From contig CAZLYU010000005.1 of the NCBI GenBank assembly GCA_964563855.1, forward strand, positions 1-64,000: DNA of 64,000 nt, in the 5' to 3' direction. This document shows positions 42,675 to 51,052 of the stretch, in pieces. The position numbers were made by a program, and so were the translations under genes. This DNA comes from JAFGRR01 sp964563855. Lineage in GTDB: Bacteria; Planctomycetota; Phycisphaerae; UBA1845; Fen-1342. The notes below the pieces were generated by a model. The model searched no databases. It was given only the letters and a program-made list of their open reading frames with translations, and was not told the DNA's origin. Each line of letters begins with the position of its first letter. Within the stretch, counting starts at the first letter, position 1.

Positions 42675-43799
42675 ATGGGTTACGCCTACACTCCCGGACT
42701 TTCCGTCGCCGAGCACACCGTCATTCGCAAAGTGCGCCGCCTCCCACTCAAGGGCCGCGTCCTCGTCGAAACCGGCGCCGTCGTCGACGCCGATGAGGTC
42801 GTCGCCCAGACCGAACTCCCCGGCGAAGTGCGGCCCATCAACGTCGTCGGCAAGCTCGGCGTCGCCGCCGAAGAACTCACCGAGATCATGCTCAAGCAAG
42901 AAGGCGATCCGGTCGCGGCCAACGAACCAATCGCACGCACCAAGGGCGTCTTCGGCTTCTTCAAGAGCGAGCTCAAGAGCCCCATCGACGGCAGCGTCGA
43001 GTCGATCTCCAGCGTCACCGGCCAGATCATCATTCGCGGTAAACCGACCCTACTGCAGAAAACCGCCTACGCCCGCGGTCGCGTCGTCGCCGTCCAAGCC
43101 GACGAATCCGCCACGATCGAAGTCTCCGGAACCTTCATTCAGGGCATCTTCGGCATCGGCGGCGAGGCGCGCGGCGAAATCGCCCTCGCGGTCGACGACC
43201 CCGCCGATGTCCTCGACGCCCCCAAAATCAAACCCGAGCACCGGGGCAAGGTCATTGTCGGCGGAAGCCTGCTCACCGCCGACGCCGTAAAGGCCGCCCA
43301 AAAACACGGCGTCGCCGGCATCATGGTCGGCGGCCTGAACGATGCCGACCTGCGCGCCTTCCTCGGCTATGAGCTCGGAGTCGCCATTACCGGCGAAGAA
43401 ACGCTCGGCGTCACCATTGTCGTCACCGAGGGATTCGGCGAGATCGCGATGGCCTCCGCCACGTTCGACCTGCTCAAACGACGCGTCGGCAAGGTCGCCA
43501 GCATCAACGGCGCCACGCAGATTCGCGCCGGCGTCATCCGACCCGAATGCATCATCCCGCTCGACGAGGAAGCCGCCCCGGCGACCGGCGACGACGAGCA
43601 GAGCAGCGTGCTGCAGATCGGCACACCGCTCCGCGCGATTCGCGAACCATTCTTCGGCCGCATCGGCAAGTGCGTCGCCCTGCCCGTCGAGCTGGAACGA
43701 CTCGGCAGCGAAACCAAAGTCCGCGTCCTCGAGGTCGAGTTTGACGACGGTCAGCGCGCCACCGTGCCGCGAGCGAATGTGGAGCTCATCAAAGCCTAG
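42675..43799 (+). CDS. Conserved protein with biotinyl-lipoyl-like barrel domains, function unknown
   Basis: The 374-residue soluble protein begins MGYAYTPGLSVAEHTVIRKV and has repeated barrel-sandwich segments: GRVLVETGAVVDADEVVAQT, EGDPVAANEPIARTKGVFGF and KSPIDGSVESISSVTGQIII, resembling those of lipoyl or HlyD-type carriers. There is no lipoyl lysine motif. The middle has GTFIQGIFGIGGEARGEI and a conserved glycine-rich ending to about residue 300 (INGATQIRAGVIRPECIIPL). Similar proteins, as I recall, occur across several bacterial phyla without a known role. There is no ribosome binding site evident before ATG 42675. It has no signal peptide. Confidence 0.7.
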   Translation: MGYAYTPGLSVAEHTVIRKVRRLPLKGRVLVETGAVVDADEVVAQTELPGEVRPINVVGKLGVAAEELTEIMLKQEGDPVAANEPIARTKGVFGFFKSELKSPIDGSVESISSVTGQIIIRGKPTLLQKTAYARGRVVAVQADESATIEVSGTFIQGIFGIGGEARGEIALAVDDPADVLDAPKIKPEHRGKVIVGGSLLTADAVKAAQKHGVAGIMVGGLNDADLRAFLGYELGVAITGEETLGVTIVVTEGFGEIAMASATFDLLKRRVGKVASINGATQIRAGVIRPECIIPLDEEAAPATGDDEQSSVLQIGTPLRAIREPFFGRIGKCVALPVELERLGSETKVRVLEVEFDDGQRATVPRANVELIKA

Positions 43800-43870
43800 C
43801 CGATGGAAATGGTGTCGGGTCGTGGTTGACGCCGCGACCGACGCAACACTCGAGGAAGGAGCCGGAGACC

Positions 43871-43981
43871 ATGTTGGATTCGTTTCAGTTCATCGATTTC
43901 GGCAGCATCGTGACGACGTTCCTCGCCACGTTTCTCTCCACGTTCTTCTCGTTGGTGGTAAGCCTGTTCTTCCCGGCCTGA
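43871..43981 (+). CDS. 36-residue small membrane protein
   Basis: The ORF is too short for common gene callers. It begins MLDSFQFIDFGSI, followed by a strongly hydrophobic, Phe-rich helix with Thr and Ser and ends FFPA. Upstream is an AAGGAG-like sequence, then GGAG five bases before the start. The codons fit the local bias. It sits between the barrel protein and trigger factor. A single-span peptide of this kind could modify a membrane complex; no function can be assigned. Confidence 0.5.
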   Translation: MLDSFQFIDFGSIVTTFLATFLSTFFSLVVSLFFPA

Positions 43982-44018
43982 CGCCGCCGCCACTTCGCTC
44001 TAAACTAACCTACGCCGA

Positions 44019-44035
44019 CCGCACGCTCGGTGCGG
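44019..44035 (+). terminator. Short hairpin before tig
   Basis: CCGCAC and GTGCGG arms with a five-base loop lie between the small ORF and trigger factor. No T-tract follows, so it may be a leader stem of tig rather than a terminator. Confidence 0.25.
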
Positions 44036-44066
44036 GGCCGGGCCGAAACTCGCTGGAGATCAGGCG

Positions 44067-45527
44067 ATGACCAACCCATTTTCCGGAGCGGTTCACGACC
44101 CCGAGATGATGGACCAGGCCGACGAGCGGGCGCAAGAACTGCTCGATGAACTGAAAGAGAAAGCCAGCGGCGAAATCCGCGACATCGGACCGCTGCGGAA
44201 GGAAGTGTCCGTCGTCGTCCCGCAAGATGTCATCGCCGCACAGGTCGAACATAACTTCGACGAGCTGCGGAGCGACGCCGTCGTACCCGGGTTTCGACGC
44301 GGTCGCGCGCCGCGCGCGCTGATCGAAAAGCGCTTCGGAGCGGATGTCCGCCAAAGCCTGAAGACCACCGTTGTCGGCCAGTCCTACTTCGCGGTGATCG
44401 AAAAGGAGAACCTCGACACGCTTGGAGACCCCCTCTTTCGCATCAAGAGCGACGAAGGCGAGAAGCTCGTCGACCTCGGCGAGGCCCTACCCCATTTCAG
44501 CTTGCCGGACGAAGGCGACTTCACCTTCACATGCGAGGTCGAAGTCCGCCCCGAGTTTGAATTGCCCAACCTCGAAGGCGTGCCCATCAAGACGCCCGAC
44601 GTCACGATCACCGACGAGCAGGTCGAAGCCGAACTGCAGCGGCGCGCCAAACTCTTCGGTCGCCTGACGCCCGTCGAAGACGGCGCCACCGCCGAAGACA
44701 CCCTCATCGCCGACGTCGTCCTCTTCGGCCCCGAAGGCGAGCAGGTCAAGAAGGAAGAGAGCGTGCGCCTCGGCGTGCGGCCGGTGCGCCTCGACGGCGT
44801 CCCGCTGCAAAACCTCGCGGAAGTGCTCGGCGGCGTGAAGCCCGGCGAAGAGCGCACCGCCGAGTGCACTTTCCCCGACGACTACGACCGCACCGACTTG
44901 CGCGGCAAGAACGGCAAGTTCGTCTTCCGCGTCCATGAAGTGAAACGCATGGAGCCCGCCCCCATCGACAAAATCGTGGCCGACTACGGCTTCACCGGCG
45001 AGCAGGAGCTGCGCGACTTCATCCGCGACGAGCTCGACGCCGAAAAGGAAGACCTCATCGAACGGGCCAAGAAAGAGCAGGTGTTCGAGTATCTCCTCAA
45101 CAACACGCAACTCGAGCTGCCCGAGCAGCTCTCCGCCCGCCAGACCGATCGCGCCATCATCCGGCGCGTCGTCGAAGCTCGGAAACAGGGTCTGCCCGAA
45201 GAAGAAATTGACAAGCACATGGACGAATTGCGCACCGGCGCCAAAGAGCAGGCCGTGCGCGATCTCAAGCTCGCCTTTATCCTCGACAAGGCGGCCCAAC
45301 AGCTCGACGTCAGCGTGACCGATGAAGAAGTGAATACGGAAATCGCACGCATCGCTCGGCGATACGACCGGCGTTTCGACCGCGTGCGCGACGAACTCCA
45401 ACGCGAGAACCTGTTGCCCCAAATCGCCGACTCCATCCGCACCGACAAGCTCGTGCGGCACGTGCTCGCGTCGGCGACCTTTGAGACGGTGAAAGCCGAA
45501 GACGCTGAGAAGTCGTCCGGCGAATAA
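44067..45527 (+). CDS. tig: Trigger factor
   Basis: Trigger factor binds nascent chains at the ribosome exit. The 486-residue protein has the ribosome-binding N-domain with PGFRRGRAPRALIEKRFG (the GFRxGxxP signature near residue 75), a PPIase-like middle (ADVVLFGPEGEQVKKEE and YDRTDLRGKNGKFVFRVHEV) and a long helical C-domain. The extra 35 residues at the N-terminus (MTNPFSGAVHDPEMMDQADE) are acidic and unlike E. coli. GGAG lies nine bases upstream of ATG 44067. It is the first gene of the run tig-clpP-clpP. Confidence 0.93.
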   Translation: MTNPFSGAVHDPEMMDQADERAQELLDELKEKASGEIRDIGPLRKEVSVVVPQDVIAAQVEHNFDELRSDAVVPGFRRGRAPRALIEKRFGADVRQSLKTTVVGQSYFAVIEKENLDTLGDPLFRIKSDEGEKLVDLGEALPHFSLPDEGDFTFTCEVEVRPEFELPNLEGVPIKTPDVTITDEQVEAELQRRAKLFGRLTPVEDGATAEDTLIADVVLFGPEGEQVKKEESVRLGVRPVRLDGVPLQNLAEVLGGVKPGEERTAECTFPDDYDRTDLRGKNGKFVFRVHEVKRMEPAPIDKIVADYGFTGEQELRDFIRDELDAEKEDLIERAKKEQVFEYLLNNTQLELPEQLSARQTDRAIIRRVVEARKQGLPEEEIDKHMDELRTGAKEQAVRDLKLAFILDKAAQQLDVSVTDEEVNTEIARIARRYDRRFDRVRDELQRENLLPQIADSIRTDKLVRHVLASATFETVKAEDAEKSSGE

Positions 45528-45567
45528 CGAAGCCAGTCGCCCGCGATCGGGCGCGGAAGGAGTCTTC

Positions 45568-46209
45568 ATGCCAGAGTGGCGCGAGATGATCGAGCGACCG
45601 CGGCTGCAGGCGGGCGGGCTGCAGCAATACCGCCAGATGGGTCTGAACGAGATGCTCCTGGATAACAGGATCATCTTTCTCGACATGCCGCTCGATCCCC
45701 GCATCATGATCAACAGCAACACAGTCTGCTCACACATCATCAAGAGCATGCTGTATCTGCAATCAGTCAAACGCGACGCTGACATCCACCTCTACATCAA
45801 CTGCCCCGGCGGCGATATCGACGACACCCTCGCCATTTATGACACCATGCGCTTCCTCAAGTGCGACGTCGCCACCTATTGCGTCGGCGCGGCCAGCAGC
45901 GGCGGCGCCCTCATCCTCGCCGCAGGAGCCAAAGGCAAACGCTTCGCGCTCCCCCACGCGAAAGTCATGATCCATCAGCCTTGGGGCATGCTCGGCGGAC
46001 AAGCAGCCGACATGCGCATCCAGGCCGAAGAAATCCTCAAGCTCAAGCAGTCGCTCATCGGCATCCTCGCGGAGTGCACCGGCAAAGATACCGAGACCAT
46101 CGAGCGCGACACCGAACGCGACCGCTACATGGACGCCGCGCAGGCCCGCGAGTACGGCCTGATCGACGAAGTGCTTGAAGACCAGCCCGATCCCAACAAG
46201 AACAAGTGA
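45568..46209 (+). CDS. clpP: ATP-dependent Clp protease proteolytic subunit, first copy
   Basis: The 213-residue peptidase has a catalytic triad that fits ClpP: S110 in CVGAASSGGALIL, H136 in VMIHQPWG and D185 in ERDTERDRYMDA. The sequence around the serine is AASSGG rather than AASMGA. It forms tetradecameric rings with a Clp ATPase. It starts 41 bases after tig and its stop overlaps the possible GTG start region of the second clpP. No clpX follows. It could form mixed rings with the second copy. Confidence 0.93.
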   Translation: MPEWREMIERPRLQAGGLQQYRQMGLNEMLLDNRIIFLDMPLDPRIMINSNTVCSHIIKSMLYLQSVKRDADIHLYINCPGGDIDDTLAIYDTMRFLKCDVATYCVGAASSGGALILAAGAKGKRFALPHAKVMIHQPWGMLGGQAADMRIQAEEILKLKQSLIGILAECTGKDTETIERDTERDRYMDAAQAREYGLIDEVLEDQPDPNKNK

Positions 46210-46217
46210 GGCCCGCG

Positions 46218-46862
46218 ATGTCGACTTCGCAACTGATTCCGATCGTCGTCGAGCGCGAGGGCCGCGCCGAACGCGCCTACGACATCTACTCGCGACTGCT
46301 CAAAGACCGCGTCATCTTCCTCGGCGACGAAGTCTCCAGCGACCTCGCCAACGTCATCGTCGCGCAAATGCTCTTCCTCGCCAACGAAGACCGCAAAGCC
46401 GACATCCACCTCTACATCAACAGCCCCGGCGGCTCGGTCTACAGCGGCATGGCGATCTACGACACCATGCAGTATCTCCCCTGCGACGTCGCCACCTATG
46501 TCATCGGCGCCGCCGCCAGCATGGCCGCCGTCCTCGCCTCTGCCGGTGCGCCCGACAAACGCTTCATCCTCCCCCACGGCCGCTTCATGATTCACCAGCC
46601 GCTCTCCGGCGCTCGCGGTCCCGCAACCGACCTCAAAATCGAACTCGACGAGGTCATGCGCACCCAGAAGCAGCTCTACGGCGTGCTTGCCAAGCACACC
46701 AACAAGAGCCTCGAGCAAATCGAGAAAGACTGCGACCGCAACAACTGGATGGACGCCGAGCAGAGCATCGCTTACGGCCTCTGCGACCGTGTGCTCGAGC
46801 GCATGCCCGAACGCGGCCCGCGACCGCTGCGCTCCGAAGACGAAGGCGAGCACAACGACTAA
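46218..46862 (+). CDS. clpP: ATP-dependent Clp protease proteolytic subunit, second copy
   Basis: The 214-residue product is the more canonical ClpP: it has SRLLKDRVIFLGDEVSSDLA, S101 in GAAASMAAVLASAG, H126 in FMIHQPLSG and D173 in EKDCDRNNWMDA. It starts nine bases after the first clpP, and ATG 46218 is favoured by an AGTGAGG site. With the first copy it may form a heteromeric protease. Tandem clpP pairs are known in other bacteria, for example mycobacteria; here both sit beside trigger factor and no ATPase gene is adjacent. Confidence 0.94.
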   Translation: MSTSQLIPIVVEREGRAERAYDIYSRLLKDRVIFLGDEVSSDLANVIVAQMLFLANEDRKADIHLYINSPGGSVYSGMAIYDTMQYLPCDVATYVIGAAASMAAVLASAGAPDKRFILPHGRFMIHQPLSGARGPATDLKIELDEVMRTQKQLYGVLAKHTNKSLEQIEKDCDRNNWMDAEQSIAYGLCDRVLERMPERGPRPLRSEDEGEHND

Positions 46863-46903
46863 CGCCCAGCACAACCACAATCACGAACACAGCCCAACAG
46901 ATG

Positions 46904-46932
46904 AGGCGTCAGGCCCCCGCCGCCTGACGCCT
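46904..46932. terminator. Bidirectional terminator between convergent genes
   Basis: AGGCGTCAGGC (46904-46914) and GCCTGACGCCT (46922-46932) form a perfect 11-bp stem with a seven-base loop, between the clpP stop and the heparinase-like gene stop. T-tracts are weak on both strands. Confidence 0.75.
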
Positions 46933-46937
46933 TCGGG

Positions 46938-49154
46938 CTATTTCCGTCCCCCTTCGCCAACCACAACATCCGCGCACGCCGCTCGCAACAGCGCCCCAAC
47001 CTCGCCGCGTAACGCACTCGGAACACCGCCAATCGCAATCGCCCCATCGCCCGCCGCCGGCGACACCTCCAGCCGCGGCGCCGATGCCCCCACACGAATC
47101 ACCGTCACAAACCGAGCCCCCGCCTCCGCTCGGCCACGCACACGAAAGACCGGCAGCGGCGTCTTCTCCGCGTAGTACAGCGACTCCCACCCCTCCGGCG
47201 CCGGCGCCTCCACACCACGCACCAGCTCACCGTCAAAGCCCACCGGCGCACGCACGCGCAAGTCAACAGACCCACCGCCGCCCGTCAGCTCCGCACTCAC
47301 TGACCAACCCCCACCCACCGCGCAGTCGTCCTCGCTCACCCAATCTGCGTCCACGAGCCGCCAACGGAGCGTTACATCGTGCGTCCCAGCCCCCAACACG
47401 TCATCCATCACCATGTACGCATCGTCGATCCGCAACAGCGTGCGGCGATGCGTCACTTTCCCCGACGCCAGTCGCTGATAGCCGTCATGCTCCCCAATCA
47501 AAAGCGACACCCGCTCATCCGCCGTCGTCTCCAACGCAATCAGCCGCGACCGCGTCCAGTGCAGCCACAAAAATCGCGGCCCGCGCTCCATCTGATCCCG
47601 CCCGTCAATCTCCACCGTGTTGTGCGCCCCCGTTGACGGGAAATATTGCTTCCACGCGGCGTCCGCGTTGTAGTGATAGCTGCCCGCGTCGCGCAACACG
47701 TTCACGCCGTCCGCCCACAGATCGACGTGCAGCATGTCGCACTGCGACGGCCGATCGCGATACGCATGCACACGCGTGAAAACGTGCGACCGCGGCCCCC
47801 GCACCACGTAGTACCCGCCAGTGTCCGCCCGCCATACCGCGGCCTGACGCGGCGTTTCCACCGCCGCGGTCAGCGCGTCCGCACCAAACAGCCACAACAA
47901 CTGCTCGTCCCACGGAGAGCCGGCCGGCCCGTCAAAGCAACGCCGACGATGCACGAAGTAATGCGCCGCTTGCACGACCGGCCGAAAGTCGAGGTAGTCG
48001 CAGGTGCTCAGCGGCAGAATCAGCGCCCCGTCGTTCGAACCATAGTTCGGCGCCCGTCCGTTCGACGCTTCCACCAGCGACCCGAGCCAATCCGTCGCGC
48101 GACCGATGACGTCGAGCGTCTTTGGGTCGAGCGGTTTCCCGTGCAGCTCCGCCAGCCGCCCCGCCCAGACCGCATCGTCGAGCATGACGCGGTGATAGGT
48201 CACGCTATGCTGCACATACGAGCCGTCGCGGTAGATCTGCCGCCGCAGCTCGGCGTTCAAAATGCGTCGCCCGCGCGTCGCCCAGCGGTGTGCGGCGCGA
48301 AACTCGGGAAAGAGCAATCCGATCGCCAGCAACCCCGCCGACTCGCTGATCGCGTGATTGTTCTTCTGACTCCGCGCGTAATCGATCGCACCGTCAATAT
48401 GCCGCCCCGTCAGCCAAACCAGCCGTGTCAATCGCGCCAGTCGCGGCGCGGTCGTCTCCGTGCTGTTCAACATCGCAAACGCGGCGAACAGCCACGCCAT
48501 CATGCGAAATGTCGCTTCCTGCCCGCAAATCCACTGCGCCGTGAGCCCATACGGGTTTTGCTGATCCCACGCTTCCAACCACCGCCAAAACCGCCGCGCG
48601 GGCTCATCGTCTCCGGTCCGAACATGCTCGCGCGCCAGGAGATACGCCCAGGTGAACCGCGCCGGCTCCCACAGACACTTGATGTCGCGAAACTGCGGAT
48701 CGAGCGTGTCGTAGTCGCTCCAGTGGCGCCCCGTCGGCCATCGCACGTCGTGCATCGCATCCCGTGCAAAGTCAGGCGGGTCGCCTACCTCGACGGCGTC
48801 ACGTTGAAAAAAACGCACGACGCCGCGGCGTAGCCCGGCCAACTCATGCGCGGTCGCCGCGCGCCACGCGTCGTCGTTCAAGAGCGTGCGATGCGCTGCA
48901 GCCAACGAAGCCTGCGCCGCTGGTGGAGCAAACCACCGCGCGGCGCGCTCGCGCCAGCGCTCCCCGGCCGCTTCGTCGGTATAGCCGTCGGTAAACGCGC
49001 GGCGCCACGTGTTGGCGTCAGGCTCGCCACCCGGAAGACTGCGTCGCAGCACACCGCTCCTGACCCGCGCGACGTGCCACACGCGGCGCGGCAGATTCTC
49101 CCAGCCGATCGCCGCTGCAGTCGCGTACGTCCGCCGGATGCGGGCAATGTTCAT
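46938..49154 (-). CDS. Heparinase II/III-family polysaccharide lyase-like protein
   Basis: The 738-residue protein has an N-terminal helical toroid (RARFTWAYLLAREHVRTGDD, WICGQEATFRMMAWLFAAFA, NNHAISESAGLLAIGLLFPE) and a C-terminal beta-rich lyase domain with DAGSYHYNADAAWKQYFPST and GAHNTVEIDGRDQ, as in heparinase II/III and alginate-lyase-like enzymes. It has no signal peptide, which is common for family members in capsule or exopolysaccharide loci. The substrate is unknown. It is convergent with the clpP genes and divergent from acpP. Confidence 0.85.
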   Translation of the reverse strand: MNIARIRRTYATAAAIGWENLPRRVWHVARVRSGVLRRSLPGGEPDANTWRRAFTDGYTDEAAGERWRERAARWFAPPAAQASLAAAHRTLLNDDAWRAATAHELAGLRRGVVRFFQRDAVEVGDPPDFARDAMHDVRWPTGRHWSDYDTLDPQFRDIKCLWEPARFTWAYLLAREHVRTGDDEPARRFWRWLEAWDQQNPYGLTAQWICGQEATFRMMAWLFAAFAMLNSTETTAPRLARLTRLVWLTGRHIDGAIDYARSQKNNHAISESAGLLAIGLLFPEFRAAHRWATRGRRILNAELRRQIYRDGSYVQHSVTYHRVMLDDAVWAGRLAELHGKPLDPKTLDVIGRATDWLGSLVEASNGRAPNYGSNDGALILPLSTCDYLDFRPVVQAAHYFVHRRRCFDGPAGSPWDEQLLWLFGADALTAAVETPRQAAVWRADTGGYYVVRGPRSHVFTRVHAYRDRPSQCDMLHVDLWADGVNVLRDAGSYHYNADAAWKQYFPSTGAHNTVEIDGRDQMERGPRFLWLHWTRSRLIALETTADERVSLLIGEHDGYQRLASGKVTHRRTLLRIDDAYMVMDDVLGAGTHDVTLRWRLVDADWVSEDDCAVGGGWSVSAELTGGGGSVDLRVRAPVGFDGELVRGVEAPAPEGWESLYYAEKTPLPVFRVRGRAEAGARFVTVIRVGASAPRLEVSPAAGDGAIAIGGVPSALRGEVGALLRAACADVVVGEGGRK

Positions 49155-49276
49155 CGCGTCATCCGTCCTCAGTGCGGTTCGCGTCGCCCGTGCGCGTCAC
49201 GGGCGCAGAATGCGTTCCCGGTTCGAGGCCAGAATGGTACTGGCCCGCAGCCGACGCGCGGTCCGCATCCCCGCTC

Positions 49277-49304
49277 TTGGCAGGCTCGAATTCTCGGTTA
49301 TGAT
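49277..49304 (+). promoter_or_regulatory. Promoter of acpP-fabF
   Basis: TTGGCA (49277-49282) and TATGAT (49299-49304) are separated by 16 bases, each one base from consensus. The predicted start is near 49311, giving a leader of about 170 bases before the acpP GTG. The leader itself shows no gene. Confidence 0.62.
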
Positions 49305-49481
49305 CTTTTCCTTGGCCTAGACTCGACGGTTAGAACCTCGCTGGGCCAAAGGGTCAGAATGCGTCGCGACCGGCCAACCAGGCGCGGTGGGCGCGGGCCC
49401 CACTAGATCGATGCAGTCGAAGCATCGGCGCATTGGCGGCCGCCGGGAGTGCCGCTGTCACCGTGACCGGAGGAACGGCAC

Positions 49482-49736
49482 GTGCCCGAACTCGCTGAGA
49501 TTGAAAGCAAGGTCAAGAAGATCGTGGCCGAGCAAATGAACGTTGCCGAGAATGAAATCTCGCGCGACACGTCGTTCGTCAACGACCTGAACGCGGATTC
49601 GCTCGACACGGTGGAGTTGGTCATGGAGCTGGAGGACGAGTTCGAACTCTCCATCCCAGACGAAGAGGCCGAAAAAATTCAAACCGTCGGCCAGGCCATC
49701 GATTACATCAAGCAGCACCTCGACAGCGCCGCCTAA
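49482..49736 (+). CDS. acpP: Acyl carrier protein
   Basis: The 84-residue acidic protein has DLNADSLDTVELVMELEDEF, with S40 as the site of the phosphopantetheine arm. It carries the growing acyl chain in fatty acid synthesis. The GTG start is preceded by GGAGGA. It is followed by fabF with 24 bases between, a standard arrangement. The promoter at 49277-49304 is 178 bases upstream. Confidence 0.96.
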   Translation: MPELAEIESKVKKIVAEQMNVAENEISRDTSFVNDLNADSLDTVELVMELEDEFELSIPDEEAEKIQTVGQAIDYIKQHLDSAA

Positions 49737-49760
49737 ACGGCGCGGTAAGCAGGACATCGC

Positions 49761-50999
49761 ATGAATCAGCGGCGTGTGGTCGTCACTGGCCTGGGCGCGA
49801 TTACTCCACTCGGTCTGGGCGTCAACGCCACCTGGGACCGATTGGTCGCGGGCGAAAGTGGAATCCGCAAACTCCAGCGGTTCGACGCGTCACCCTACGA
49901 GGTACGAATCGGCGGCGAGTGCTCCGACTTTGTCGCCGAAGCCCAACTCGACCGACGCGCCATCAAACGCATGGACCGCGTCACCCAACTCGCGCTCGTC
50001 GCCGGCGAAATGTCGTTCAAGGACGCCGGCCTCGAGCCTGGCCGCTTCGAACCAACCCGCGCCGGAGTCATCCTCGGTTCCGGCATCGGTGGGCTCGAGG
50101 AGATCGAAACGCAGCACTGCCGCCTGCTCGAAAAGGGACCCGACAAGGTCTCCGCGTTCACCATCCCCAAGCTCATGGCGAACGCCGGATCGGGCATGGT
50201 CTCCATCGCACTCAACTTCCAGGCCGTAAACACCACCGTCGCAACCGCCTGCGCCTCCGCCGGCAACGCCATGGGCGACGCCTATCACGCGATTCGCCGC
50301 GGCGAAGCCGACGTCATCGTCGCCGGAGGCTCCGAGGCGGCCGTCACGCCGCTCGGCGTCGCCGCGTTCGCCGCCATGAAGGCCCTCTCCACACGCAACG
50401 ACGACCCCGCACATGCCTCACGCCCCTTCGACAAGGATCGTGACGGCTTCGTGCTCAGCGAAGGCGCCGGCATGCTCATCTTCGAAGACTACGAGCACGC
50501 CCAGGCCCGCGGCGCCAACATCCTCGCCGAAGTCGTCGGCGTCGCCGCCACCGCCGACGCCGGAGATATGGTGCAGCCTGATCCCGAAGGTCGTGGCGCC
50601 GGCCGCGCGATGGCGGCGGCATTGCAGTCCGCCCAGCTAAATCCCGAAGACATCGACTACATCAACGCCCACGGCACCAGCACACCGCTCGGCGATGTCG
50701 CCGAAACGCGCGCCATCAAACGCGTCTTTGGCAACCACGCCCACAAACTGCTCGTCAGCAGCACTAAGAGCGCGATCGGGCATACGCTTGGCGCGAGCGG
50801 CGGCGTCGAGGCGATCGTCTGCATCCTCGCCCTCCGGAATCGCACCGCCCCGCCCACCATCAACCTCGAAACGCCCGACCCCGATTGTGATCTCGACTAC
50901 GTCCCCAATGTCGCCCGCGACGCCAACATCCGTTACGCCATGAGCAACTCGTTCGGCTTCGGCGGTCACAACGCGTCGCTTATCTTCAAGCGAATCTAA
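49761..50999 (+). CDS. fabF: Beta-ketoacyl-ACP synthase II
   Basis: The 412-residue enzyme extends acyl-ACP chains by condensation with malonyl-ACP. The Cys-His-His triad is visible: C164 in ATACASAGNAMGDAY, H304 in INAHGTSTPLGD and H341 in AIGHTLGASGG. It starts RRVVVTGLGAITPLGLGV. It is cotranscribed with acpP. Two small acetyltransferase-type genes follow in the same direction but are separated by weak spacing. Confidence 0.96.
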   Translation: MNQRRVVVTGLGAITPLGLGVNATWDRLVAGESGIRKLQRFDASPYEVRIGGECSDFVAEAQLDRRAIKRMDRVTQLALVAGEMSFKDAGLEPGRFEPTRAGVILGSGIGGLEEIETQHCRLLEKGPDKVSAFTIPKLMANAGSGMVSIALNFQAVNTTVATACASAGNAMGDAYHAIRRGEADVIVAGGSEAAVTPLGVAAFAAMKALSTRNDDPAHASRPFDKDRDGFVLSEGAGMLIFEDYEHAQARGANILAEVVGVAATADAGDMVQPDPEGRGAGRAMAAALQSAQLNPEDIDYINAHGTSTPLGDVAETRAIKRVFGNHAHKLLVSSTKSAIGHTLGASGGVEAIVCILALRNRTAPPTINLETPDPDCDLDYVPNVARDANIRYAMSNSFGFGGHNASLIFKRI

Positions 51000-51052
51000 C
51001 GCCCCCACGCGGCCTCTTGAGCCCACGCACCGCCCCCGGTCATTCGTCGCGC

